The notes under the pieces are model-generated. The model had not been told where the DNA came from and did no database searches. It was given only the letters and a program-made list of their open reading frames with translations. From the NCBI GenBank assembly GCA_963921825.1, contig OY997588.1, positions 53,390,803-53,454,802 of the forward strand: a DNA stretch of 64,000 nucleotides. The letters are read 5' to 3'. Position numbers and translations under genes: made by a program. This document shows positions 1 through 10,956 of the stretch, in pieces. This DNA is from Erodium maritimum (taxonomy: Eukaryota; Streptophyta; Magnoliopsida; Geraniales; Geraniaceae). Each line of letters starts with the position of its first letter. Positions within the stretch are counted from its first letter, which is position 1.

Positions 1-217
1 TGGGGTGTTGAACCCGTATGTTACTGTTTGTTTGTGTTTGTGGGTGGCCATGAGTGCCCGAGGGGAGTTGAGCCCGTATTTGGTTGACTGACGTGTCGAG
101 TGGTAGTTAGTCGTTTTGTCGTATTCTTTTCTTTTCCTTTGCGGGGTATCGTGTGTCATTTGGTTGTGACTGTGATTGTTCTGGTGGTACTGTTGAGTTA
201 TGCCCGGTGGGTGTGTC
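1..217 (-). repeat. Distal part of a TGTCACG-type long LTR, cut off by the window edge
   Basis: On the reverse strand this stretch has the same short motif (a CGGGCACTCATGGCCACCCA-like unit next to a GGGTTCAAC-like unit) that recurs many times at 54340-54990 inside the second copy of this LTR family. It is joined to 9158-10263 once the Copia insertion at 218-9157 is removed: the duplicated GTGTC at 213-217 and 9158-9162 marks the break. The rest of the element lies outside the window. No coding potential is credible here. Confidence 0.6.
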
Positions 218-1893
218 TGTTGGGTCTCGATGGAGGGTATGAACACATACTTGCAGCGGAAATAACTCGAGACCATGTCATAGAACACTACCAAATATTA
301 GATACACAAGAGAATAAACAATATGGATGTTTCCTTACCAACTAGTTCAAGAAAAGGAAGAGAACACCAAAGAAACGATGATCGGCTTGAGTCTCCAAGA
401 CGCCTACGTATCCAAATGGAATCAAAGCCACGTAGTTCTTCTTTAGATGACTCAAGAACACAACAAGAGGGGGGAAAAGTGCCAAACTCGAAATTGTAGT
501 GTGAGAGGGAGAGAAGTTGTGTTTCTATTCTTGTCTTGTGATTTGTTGTAGGAAAAAGATGACTTAAACCATCAACAACCATCAAGGACAAGTAAGGTGT
601 GAAGCATGGTGTGAAGTAAGACAAGCATGGTGCTAAGTATGGCAAGACAAGATGGGTTAGGTGGTGAATCACCAACACCTTAATCCTTGTCTTGCTTACT
701 TAGTACTAATTAATCAAGACTTGATTAATTAGTTCCATGGGCCTTGGTTGCATGGGCCTTTCATGGGCCTCTTGGAACATGGCCCATGGCCATTCCCAAC
801 GAGGTCCCGTGACGTGCTCATCGCCTCCAAGCCTTCCATACCGGAAATGTCCAACATTATCCGACGCGATCAATCCCAAGACTCCAAGCCTTGTCTTGAT
901 CCGTAATGTCCTATTCACTTACGGGCACATGACCCAAAACCCAGTTTTGGTCATGTCCCGAGACAACTCTCTTTTGGCCATTCTCCATAAATGTGTCAAT
1001 GAGTTTCATCCTTCGGTGTGACCCTTAGGTCTATGCATGTCGATAGATCAACGTAAAATCCCATTTTACTTGATCCTATATAAGTGGCAACTAACGAGAC
1101 TTTAGTATTGCCTGACACTACATAGCGAATCGAACCAATCGATTCTAACCTTTCCGTCCTCCCTGTCATTATCCTTTTATCTCCGATATCCTGATTGAGA
1201 TAAGGCATAGAGCCGTCATCCTTATTATTCTCAATCACTGTTCCTTGATATGTGAGATGACTGAATATATGATACCTAGTATCATGTGCATGGCCATGCT
1301 ATTCTTTCAGTCACTCTCGATCAAGCGGCCGAGAACCGATATCTTTCCCATACCTCAGTATGAGGGATAAATCCCTTAGCCGTCTTTCGTGTCACTCATG
1401 CAACCCGTCCCCAAGCCAATCCTGGCCGTTATGGAAGCCCTGTTACGGACAACGTTAGGCTCAGGTCAAACTTAGTTGTTGACTGCATAGTGATCACAAA
1501 GACTCCTTGGTCTAAGGATACATGACAAGCTACGACACTGAATATGTTAATGACTCAATCTATGGCACATATTCAGGGCGGGTCGTCCAATATCATGTCC
1601 CACATGATATCTATGATCAGACTCCGGAATCCCATTCCAATGACTAACAGAACGTAAGCCATGAAGAGCCATCTTTCATACTAGTCGCTTCTAGTGAAGC
1701 TTTATTGACTAGGGACCCATCGAGTGTGATCCATCTCGATCTATGGTTCTATTCGCATGGTGGGCATAGATCAGAAATCACATCGATATATTACTCCAAC
1801 ACATAAGTAATAGAAAGCCGCTTTAATCTTATTGCTAATGATGATATATACATTTGGACATTTATGATTGAACTACGGGCACTAAGACTAACA
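218..1893 (-). repeat. 3' LTR of the Copia element
   Basis: This 1,676-bp direct repeat of 7482-9157 has TG...CA termini. For an element read on the minus strand this is the downstream LTR, and the polyprotein stop lies only 14 bp beyond its inner edge. Short open frames here occur in both LTR copies and have no recognisable domain, so they are not treated as genes. Confidence 0.97.
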
Positions 1894-1907
1894 ATCTCCC
1901 ACTTGCC
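1894..1907 (-). other. Polypurine tract of the Copia element
   Basis: Read on the minus strand, this is a short purine-rich run (GGCAAGTGGGAGAT) directly abutting the 3' LTR, the expected plus-strand primer position. It directly follows the TAG stop of the polyprotein (1908-1910), so the element has essentially no 3' untranslated internal region. Confidence 0.85.
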
Positions 1908-4900
1908 CTAGTTCCAATCTAAACTCCAATCTATTCCCATTGACCTTACATGCCTCTCATGTTTAGGCAACGATAGTGCCTTAGTCAACGGGTCGGCTAT
2001 GTTATCATCAGTTGCAATATAGGTGATCTTCACATCGCCTCGGTTCAGTATCTCTCTGATGAGGTGATATCGCCGCAGTACATGTTTGGATTTGTTATGC
2101 GATCTGGGCTCTTTAGCTTGCGCAATAGCCCCTGTGTTGTCGCAAAATAGGTTCACCGGGCTGGATGGGTTTTTGATTACACCCAACCCTGCCGTGAACT
2201 TCCTAATCCACACAGCCTCCTTGGCCGCCTCTGCAGCCGCTATGTACTCGGCCTCTGTCGTGGAGTCAGCGACGGTGTCTTGCTTCACGCTCTTCCAGCT
2301 GAAAGCTCCGCCATTCAGCGTGAACACATATCCTGACTGACTTCTAAAGTCATCTGGATCTGTCTGGAAACTAGCGTCTACATATCCATTAACAACTAGT
2401 TCAGAATCATCTTTTCCCCCGTACACTAGAAACGCGTCCTTAGTTCTTCTCAAATATTTGAGAATCGCTTTGACCGCTATCCAGTGTTCCTCACCAGGGT
2501 TAGACTGATGTCTGCTGGTACAACTCAAGGCATATGAGACATCCGGTCTCGTGCATATCATGGAATACATGATCGATCCTACCGCCGAAGCGTATGGGAT
2601 TTGCATCATTCTTTTCAGCTCATCAGGTGTCTTAGGACACTGAGTCTTGCTGAGATGAACGCCATGACGTGCGGGTAAGAGTCCTTTCTTGGAATCAAGC
2701 ATTGAGAACCTACTCAATACCTTGTTCACATAGGTGCTTTGACTTAAACCCAAGACCCTCTTGGTGCGATCTCTATATATCTTAATCCCTAAGATATAAG
2801 CAGCATCGCCTAAGTCCTTCATTGAGAAACACTTCCCTAACCAAGCTTTAGTCTCGTGCAAGGTTGGGATGTCGTTTCCAATGAGTAGTATGTCATCGAC
2901 ATACAACACCAGAAAGGTAATCATACCCCCATTTGCCTTCTTGTAAACGCAAGGTTCATCTTCATTCTTGATAAAGCCAAATCCAATTACAGCTTCATCA
3001 AAACGAAGGTTCCAACTCCGAGAAGCTTGTTTCAATCCATAAATGGATTTCAACAACTTACAAATCTTTCCCTTATTCTTCGGATCGACAAAACCTTCGG
3101 GTTGAGACATATAAACGTCCTCCGACAAATTTCCGTTTAGGAAAGCGGTTTTGACATCCATTTGCCATATCTCGTAATCGTGATATGCAGCTATGGCAAG
3201 AAGAATTCGGATAGATTTGACCATAGCCACTGGGGAAAAGGTTTCCTCATAGTCAATCCCTTGGATCTGCCTATAACCTTTCGCCACCAGTCGGGCTTTG
3301 TAGGTCTGAGGGTTGCCTTCCATGTCCATCTTCACCTTGAAGATCCATTTGCATCCGATGGTTCTTACACCACCGATGGGATCAACCAGTTCCCAGACTT
3401 GGTTGTCCGACATGGATTGCATTTCCTCCCTCATGGCTCCCAGCCATAACTCAGAGTCGGGTCCGTCCACAGCTTCCTGAAATGTAGCTGGATCATCGTG
3501 ATCCACCACAAGCTCACCGTCACCTCCAGACACAAAGTAACCATATCTCGGAGGTGGACGACTAACCCTTTCAGATCGCCTTGGACCTTTTGGAATTGTT
3601 GCAGGAACTGGTCCTTGCTCTACGACCATCTCAGGCTCTTCTACAGGGTTGTCCAGTGGATCAGTTGGATCTGTACCACCCTGAATTTCTTCTAGATGTA
3701 CAACCCTCCCACTGACGTCTTTGGAAATAAACTCCCTTTCCATAAAGACCCCACCCCGAGCGACGAACACCGTGTTCTCGCTGGGTTTGTAGAAGTAGTA
3801 CCCCATTGTTTCTTTGGGATACCCAACGAAGGTGCATTTATCAGATCTTGGTTCGAGCTTAGTCGGAACTAAACGTTTCACATAAGCCTCGCAACCCCAA
3901 ATCTTTAGGAAGGACAAAACGGGCTTTCTCCCGCGCCATTTCTCAAATGGTGTCCCTTCCACAGCCTTCGTCGGAGCCCGATTCAAAATGAATGCGGCCG
4001 TCTCCAGAGCATAACCCCAGAAAGAGATTGGGAGATCAGTCCCACTAATCATGGACCGGACCATATCCAATAAAGTCCGATTTCTCCGTTCGGACACACC
4101 ATTCAATTGTGGTGTTCCGGGAGGAGTCCATTCCGAAAGGATCCCACTTTCTGCTAGATGATCTAAAAACTCTGTGGTCAAGTATTCTCCACCTCGATCT
4201 GATCGAAGTGCTTTAATACTTTTCCCGAGCTGGTTTTCTACTTCCGTCTTAAACTCTTTGAATTTATCAAAAGCTTCAGACTTATGTCTCATCAAATAGA
4301 CATAACCATATCTACTGAAGTCGTCAGTAAATGTGATAAAGTAGCTAAAACCCCTCCTGGCAAGTGTGCTCATTGGTCCACACACATCCGAGTGTATTAG
4401 CCCCAATAAGTCACCCGCCCTTTCACCGCGACCGATGAAGGGCGCTTTAGTCAGTTTTCCCATCAAACAAGATTCGCATCTATCAATCGAATGAAATTCG
4501 AATGGACTAAGAAGTCCACACTTGTGAAGTGTTGATATGCGTTTCTCGTTTATGTGGCCTAAACGACAATGCCATAAAAGAGTTTGGTCTAAATCATTGG
4601 ACTTAGACCTCTTGGTATTTACATTATATATAGAGCTTGAGGCATTGTTATCCATATCCAATATGTACAATCCTCCAACCATTTTGGCGCTAGCATAAAA
4701 TATATCATTGCATAAAATATTGAAAATCCCATTTCCAACATCAAAATTGTATCCTTCCTTGTCCAACAAAGAAATAGATACAATATTCCTACTGAAAGTA
4801 GGTACACAATATACATTGTTCAAAACAAAAACTAGCCCACTTGGCAAAAGAAGACTTATGGATCCTACAGCAGTCGCCACAACTCTAGTCTTGTTGCCCA

Positions 4901-5933
4901 CTCTGAGGTCCACCTCGTCCTTCTTCAAGCTTCTCCTACCTTCCAGCCACTGCACATTAGTATAAATGTGAGATTCAGCCCCGGTATCCAATACCCATGA
5001 ATCTTTGGAAGTAGTGAGATTTAGCTCTATAAAGAAAATACCTGATGAAGGCACAGTCCCACCGCCCTTCTTCAGATCATCCAGAAACTTCCTGCAATCT
5101 TTCTTCCAGTGACCAGGCTGTTGACAGTAGAAGCAGACATTCTCGACATCCTTCCCTTTCCTTGAGGACTCCCCGGTCCTAGGAGGGTTAGGACGCTTCG
5201 GATGCCTCATCTTTCCTGCCAAGTGCATAGGGGCCTTGCCCTTACCACTAACAGTTCCCTTATTCTTGAAACTGTTTCCCTGTCTGACCATCAGAACATC
5301 CTTGGATCCCTGATCCTTGACGTTCTTTTCAGCAGTTACCAACATTCCATGCAACTCTGAAATGGTCTTGTCCATATCGTGCATATGATAGTTCATGACG
5401 AACGTAGCATATGAACGAGGAAGGGAACGCAGAACCACATCCGCTGCCATCTCGTTCTCTATCTTAAGACCCAGTCGATTAAGATGTTCGAGATGCCCCT
5501 TCATCTTTAGGACATGAGGACCCACGGAGACTCCTGCTGACATTTTGCAGGAGAGAAGTTCATTAAGGACATTGTATCTCACGATACGTGCCCTTTCCTT
5601 GAACATACCCTTTATGATCCCCATCATAGTATAGGGGTCATCAGAGTACTCCATGAACTAGTCTTGGAGATCAGACTCCATGCAGCCCAGCATAATACAT
5701 GCCACATCTATAGAATCGCTAAGGTGCTTTTGGTATGCATCCTTAACGGCCCTAATGGCATTATTAGCTGGCTCCTCAGGGATAGCCTGGTCTAGGACAT
5801 ATTCTTTGCGCTCGAATTTGAGGACTATCCTCAAGTTTCTGTCCCAGTCCAAGTAGTTTGTCCCACTTAGCTTGATCCTATCAAGAATGGTTTTTAGTGA
5901 CAAACTACTATTGTTCGCTGAAGTACTTACCAT
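1908..5933 (-). CDS. Copia gag-pol polyprotein with one in-frame TAG
   Basis: This single reading frame starts at ATG 5933 and ends at TAG 1908-1910. It is interrupted only by an in-frame TAG at 5660-5658, after codon 91. Two codons later an ATG at 5654 opens an uninterrupted 1,248-codon frame. Visible in order are the gag N-terminus (91 aa), the rest of gag, a CCHC knuckle (CFYCQQPGHWKKDC) and an aspartic protease site (WVLDTGAESH). These are followed by the HHCC integrase finger (WHCRLGH...CESC), the integrase core with D, D and E in HSDVCGP, RSDRGGEY and GVSERRNR, and reverse transcriptase with FLVLYVDDILL. RNase H comes last (GYVDASF, DSTTEAEYIA, CDNTGAIA) and ends in ADPLTK. All catalytic motifs are intact. 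The frame makes the proteins needed for reverse transcription and integration. Whether the TAG inactivates gag or is read through cannot be told from sequence. Confidence 0.95.
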
Positions 5934-7467
5934 TTGATCTACACGACAAACAAAATATAATCAGTAAACTGAATAAATTTTATGAAGATCAAGTTCAAAC
6001 ACCAACCAATTGATTCTAAACCTTTAGAACCTAAAACCAAGATCCTTGATTCACCCGATTAAGCTGAACTAATGCTCACTACTTAATCGAGCTATGTAGG
6101 TAGGACTCCATCCAATCACATCCAATGTGACTCTTGGCTAGGGTATGTACTCATGTACACGGCTTACCCTATCTAATACCCTAGCTCAACCTCAGGCTGA
6201 GAATCGTAGTCGGGTCCACCAATTTTCAACTATGGCCCGTCACTATGTGGGTGCTCCGCTAATGCGCACGACACCTACACATGTCGTCCAAACCTACTAC
6301 CCCGCTTTCCCATGGATGCTCCGCTAATGCGCACGACACCCATAGGACGGGGAGGTAGTAAGGTGTTGATAATTGGGAGGTATCGGACATGACCCGTTTT
6401 TACTTGTCCGGTTGTGTTTTAAACTTTTGGCACATCCTAGATGCGATGAGCACATAAACTACATTCCAAATGTAATGATGCCTCCAATTACATCCAATGT
6501 AATTCTTCCTTCGAACCCGTCAACTACATCCAATGTAATGACGATTCTAAGGGCTCACAGACAATGATTAAAACCAATTTTATCTTTGCATGTGAGGTGA
6601 TATGCTCGGTAAATTAAGTTAAGCATGCAATTCTAAAACACATAGAAAAGATCATGCAAAAACTAAACCAAGCATAAAGCGTTAAATATGTACATAATAG
6701 CCCACTAAACTAACTCCCACTAGCTTCTTGAGCTCCACCGACTCCAAGCCGATGTCAAAACCCGAGAAGCCACCAAATGACCTTTTCGCCCTTTCTTCGT
6801 CTTGAGTAAAATATTACAATTTAATACACGACTCGCAGGTCGGGAATTAATAAATATTACAAATAAGTGGTACGACGACCACACCTCGAAAAAATAATTA
6901 CACGCTAACTCTAACGGCTCGCAGGCCGTGAAAAGCGATAAATAATTAAATCAAACTCGGGGCTATTATGTACACCATGCCAACATCACATCACACATCG
7001 TGTTATCAAACAAGCATGTTATCAAACATCATGTGATTTTCCGGTTTTAATTAATTGCCAAGTTTCGAAAATTTTTGATACTCGGTTTATCGAAACCGTT
7101 CAAAATTGAAACTTTTGAACATTTGATTTTTGAGTTCATCAAGACGGTTCCAAACTCGTCATGACTAACAAAACGGTTTAGCTCGGCATATTGACCATCC
7201 AATGGTCATGCTTGGCCTAGCTCCGTCCAACGGAGCCCCGTTCGGTCCCGGTTTCGGCTCCCCGAGAGTCCCGCTCCCGAGACCCGAAAAATCAAATTTT
7301 TTTCAAAAATTCCAGATTTGATAAACTTTTCAAAAATTCATTTTTCATGCATTAAACCCATAAACAAGAATTTAAAACATGTTATCAAACAATTTAGCAA
7401 ATTAACATGCAAAACCGAAACTAGCAAGCAAAACCGAAAGTTCTCTTGTGAATCCCGAAGGTAGCAC
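5934..7467 (-). other. Untranslated leader of the Copia element
   Basis: About 1.5 kb lies between the primer-binding site and the gag start, with no long open frame in the element's direction. It contains short internal repeats: GCTCCGCTAATGCGCACGAC occurs twice (about 6251 and 6319), and ACATCCAATGTAAT-like units recur between 6460 and 6540. Packaging and dimerisation signals are expected in such leaders but none can be identified by eye. Confidence 0.6.
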
Positions 7468-7480
7468 GGCTCTGATACCA
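7468..7480 (-). other. Primer-binding site (initiator tRNA-Met type)
   Basis: The reverse complement reads TGGTATCAGAGCC, the standard plant primer-binding site complementary to the 3' end of initiator tRNA-Met. It lies one base inside the 5' LTR (7482-9157) and fixes the element's orientation as minus. Confidence 0.95.
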
Positions 7481-7481
7481 C

Positions 7482-9157
7482 TGTTGGGTCTCGATGGAGG
7501 GTATGAACACATACTTGCAGCGGAAATAACTCGAGACCATGTCATAGAACACTACCAAATATTAGATACACAAGAGAATAAACAATATGGATGTTTCCTT
7601 ACCAACTAGTTCAAGAAAAGGAAGAGAACACCAAAGAAACGATGATCGGCTTGAGTCTCCAAGACGCCTACGTATCCAAATGGAATCAAAGCCACGTAGT
7701 TCTTCTTTAGATGACTCAAGAACACAACAAGAGGGGGGAAAAGTGCCAAACTCGAAATTGTAGTGTGAGAGGGAGAGAAGTTGTGTTTCTATTCTTGTCT
7801 TGTGATTTGTTGTAGGAAAAAGATGACTTAAACCATCAACAACCATCAAGGACAAGTAAGGTGTGAAGCATGGTGTGAAGTAAGACAAGCATGGTGCTAA
7901 GTATGGCAAGACAAGATGGGTTAGGTGGTGAATCACCAACACCTTAATCCTTGTCTTGCTTACTTAGTACTAATTAATCAAGACTTGATTAATTAGTTCC
8001 ATGGGCCTTGGTTGCATGGGCCTTTCATGGGCCTCTTGGAACATGGCCCATGGCCATTCCCAACGAGGTCCCGTGACGTGCTCATCGCCTCCAAGCCTTC
8101 CATACCGGAAATGTCCAACATTATCCGACGCGATCAATCCCAAGACTCCAAGCCTTGTCTTGATCCGTAATGTCCTATTCACTTACGGGCACATGACCCA
8201 AAACCCAGTTTTGGTCATGTCCCGAGACAACTCTCTTTTGGCCATTCTCCATAAATGTGTCAATGAGTTTCATCCTTCGGTGTGACCCTTAGGTCTATGC
8301 ATGTCGATAGACCAACGTAAAATCCCATTTTACTTGATCCTATATAAGTGGCAACTAACGAGACTTTAGTATTGCCTGACACTACATAGCGAATCGAACC
8401 AATCGATTCTAACCTTTCCGTCCTCCCTGTCATTATCCTTTTATCTCCGATATCCTGATTGAGATAAGGCATAGAGCCGTCATCCTTATTATTCTCAATC
8501 ACTGTTCCTTGATATGTGAGATGACTGAATATATGATACCTAGTATCATGTGCATGGCCATGCTATTCTTTCAGTCACTCTCGATCAAGCGGCCGAGAAC
8601 CGATATCTTTCCCATACCTCAGTATGAGGGATAAATCCCTTAGCCGTCTTTCGTGTCACTCATGCAACCCGTCCCCAAGCCAATCCTGGCCGTTATGGAA
8701 GCCCTGTTACGGACAACGTTAGGCTCAGGTCAAACTTAGTTGTTGACTGCATAGTGATCACAAAGACTCCTTGGTCTAAGGATACATGACAAGCTACGAC
8801 ACTGAATATGTTAATGACTCAATCTATGGCACATATTCAGGGCGGGTCGTCCAATATCATGTCCCACATGATATCTATGATCAGACTCCGGAATCCCATT
8901 CCAATGACTAACAGAACGTAAGCCATGAAGAGCCATCTTTCATACTAGTCGCTTCTAGTGAAGCTTTATTGACTAGGGACCCATCGAGTGTGATCCATCT
9001 CGATCTATGGTTCTATTCGCATGGTGGGCATAGATCAGAAATCACATCGATATATTACTCCAACACATAAGTAATAGAAAGCCGCTTTAATCTTATTGCT
9101 AATGATGATATATACATTTGGACATTTATGATTGAACTACGGGCACTAAGACTAACA
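7482..9157 (-). repeat. 5' LTR of the Copia element
   Basis: This 1,676-bp repeat matches 218-1893 with one observed substitution (position 8312 against 1048). It begins TGTTGGGTCTCG and ends GACTAACA. As the upstream LTR for the minus-strand element it should carry the promoter, but no single TATA box stands out enough to be called. Confidence 0.97.
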
Positions 9158-9730
9158 GTGTCGTACCCTCCAATGCGTGATCGGTAAAGAGCAGAGGGCT
9201 GTGGGCCCCGTAGATGAGTAGCACCTTCCGGCGCGTGATTGGTAAAGTGGTAAGGTTAGAGCTGTGCCCGAGGGGTGTGTCGTACTCTCCAATGTGTGGT
9301 CGGTAAAGAGCAGAGGGTCGTGGGCCCCGTAGGTGAGTAGCACCTTCCGGCGCGTGATTTGTAAAGTGCTAAGGTTAGAGCTGTGCCCGAGGGTGTGTCG
9401 TACTCTCCAATGTGTGGTCGGTAAAGAGCAGAGGGATGTGGGCCCCGTAGGTGAGTAGCACCTTCCGGTGCGTGATTGGTAAAATGCTAAGGATAGAGCT
9501 ATGCCCGATGGGTGTGTCGTACTCTCCGATGCGTGGTCGGTAAAGAGCAGAGGGTTGTGGTCCCCGTAGGTGAGTAGCACCTTCTGGCGCGTGATTGGTG
9601 AAGTGCTAAGTCTAGATTTCTGCCCGAGGGGTGTGTCGTACCCTCCGGTGCGCGGTCGGTAAAGAGCAGAGGGTTGTGTCCCCATCAGGTGAGTAGCACC
9701 TTCCGGCGCGTGATCGGTAAAGTGCTGAGG
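9158..9730. repeat. Tandem array of about 118-bp units inside the long LTR
   Basis: About five consecutive units share GTGTGTCGTACTCTCC, GGTCGGTAAAGAGCAGAGGG, GTGAGTAGCACCTTC and GGCGCGTGATTGGTAAAG at a spacing near 118 bp. Scattered point differences separate the copies. A 177-codon open frame on the minus strand is only a by-product of the array. Confidence 0.9.
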
Positions 9731-10263
9731 CTTGTGGTTATGGTTTGCGTGATTTTGATCACTTTTGTGTTGAGTTCTTTGAGGTCGTCATTACGGTGTC
9801 GGGTCTACATTACGTGTACGGGTGTTTAGTCTGGTTGGGGAAAGTAACAGTTTTCGTGTAACAGTCGGGTTATTTGAGTTTGGGGATAGTAGTCCCCGGT
9901 GTTTTGTTTGTTGTTGGTGTTTCCGGTATTTCTGCTAGTATGTCGTAGTCAGTCTGGTATATGTGGTGTAAGCGAACGCTCACCCCTAGCTGCTTTTCCT
10001 ACAGGTACTGGTCGCGAGGCGGACTATGGGAACTCTCGAAGCTTGAAGAGCTGGGAGTGGGAGTCCGGGTTTCTTTTGGGGAGTGTAGCGACGTACGCTT
10101 TGGTTGTTTTGTCCGCTTGTTTTGGACGTACTTTCAGTTGTAAAATATTATTTTGTTTAACTCAAGTGGTTTTTTTAAGCGGTTTATTAAAATATTTGAA
10201 AATTGTTCATTTGTTTCACCGTTCGCGTTCTGGGTTCGGTTCTACTGAATTCGGGGCGTGACA
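9158..10263 (-). repeat. Proximal part of the TGTCACG-type long LTR interrupted by Copia
   Basis: On the reverse strand this begins TGTCACGCCCCGAATTCAG at 10263. It is clearly homologous over about 400 bp to the start of the unit at 53349 (TGTCACGCCCCAATTTCAG). The shared stretch includes the motif around CTGTAGGAAAAGCAGCTAGG and the following TGAGCGTTCGCT. It is the outer end of a long plant LTR, and the match continues at 1-217 beyond the nested Copia element. Between 9158 and about 9730 the sequence is a tandem array (separate entry). No protein domain is present. Confidence 0.8.
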
Positions 10264-10690
10264 GCGGAAATCGACTGAGCGAGAGCTAGTCTTACCAGAG
10301 CTATGCGCGGAGGAGGGATAAAACGGGAGAGGATGGGGGATTAAAACAACGGTTTCACCGCGCACCCTTTTCCAAGAAGACGGTGATTCTTTGACCTGTG
10401 AGGGCAGCGGTGGCTGGGAAACAAGGATGGGAGGCGGCGGTGGCTGGGGACACTAGAAGAGAGAATGAGGGAGACAAGTATTAGGGCTATGTTAAATGGT
10501 GAAGTTGGGGGTAAAATACTTAACTAACCAACACAACGCAAAATTCCGAAATATGTGTAACAATACATATTAATTACACACCATGCCATCGTTCATCTCA
10601 ACCATTAATTATACAGTATCCTACGACTTATATTCAGGTAACAATTAACAAAATTACCCATAGGTAACATGCGAATATATATATATATAT
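10264..10690. other. Unannotated stretch
   Basis: Moderately GC-rich sequence around 10290-10480 has no convincing open frame, followed by AT-rich sequence and a short (AT)n tract near 10674-10690. No gene or element boundary was identified. Confidence 0.5.
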
Positions 10691-10944
10691 GATAACAATC
10701 AGGTACAAACTTGTATCTTTCGTCAGAACGTAGAACTATCAATCTGAGCCCTTGGATCGTAGAATTAATGGCCCAGATTTAATGCATATCTTTTAATATC
10801 TTTTTAATTAATGCATATCTTGTAATTGATTTCGTAATCAATCACCACCCCCCTGAATTTCGGTGGCCATTCGATCTGAGTAATCAATGGCCCAGATTAG
10901 TTCTACGTTCTGGCCTGAAATAAGGTTTGTACTTGATTGTTCCC
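10691..10944. repeat. Foldback MITE
   Basis: The left end (AACAATCAGGTACAAAC, then CAGAACGTAGAACT) and the right end (AGTTCTACGTTCTGG, then GTTTGTACTTGATTGTT) are imperfect reverse complements around a centre of about 180 bp. Both ends adjoin short AT-rich runs. It is a non-coding inverted-repeat element whose superfamily is not assignable. Confidence 0.7.
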
Positions 10945-10956
10945 CTATATATATAG

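Larger units (their letters stand above)
218..9157 (-). mobile_element. Complete Ty1/Copia LTR retrotransposon, young insertion
   Basis: The element is 8,940 bp, bounded by two 1,676-bp direct LTRs (218-1893 and 7482-9157) that start TGTTGGG and end CTAACA. It is flanked by the 5-bp target duplication GTGTC (213-217, 9158-9162). Because the coding strand is minus, the 5' LTR is the right-hand copy. A tRNA-iMet type primer-binding site adjoins the 5' LTR, and a purine-rich tract adjoins the 3' LTR immediately after the polyprotein stop. Domain order is gag, CCHC knuckle, protease, integrase, reverse transcriptase, RNase H, which defines Copia. Reading the LTRs side by side gave one difference (T at 1048, C at 8312). 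The element sits inside an older long LTR. Confidence 0.97.

Noticed and set aside
298..1238. Open frames of 126, 70, 94 and 80 codons, repeated at 7562-8502
   Set aside because: They lie wholly inside the two Copia LTRs, overlap each other on both strands, and have no recognisable domain. They are by-products of LTR sequence.
9152..9685. 177-codon minus-strand frame
   Set aside because: It is an open frame through the 118-bp tandem array, with the protein repeating because the DNA does. It is not a gene.
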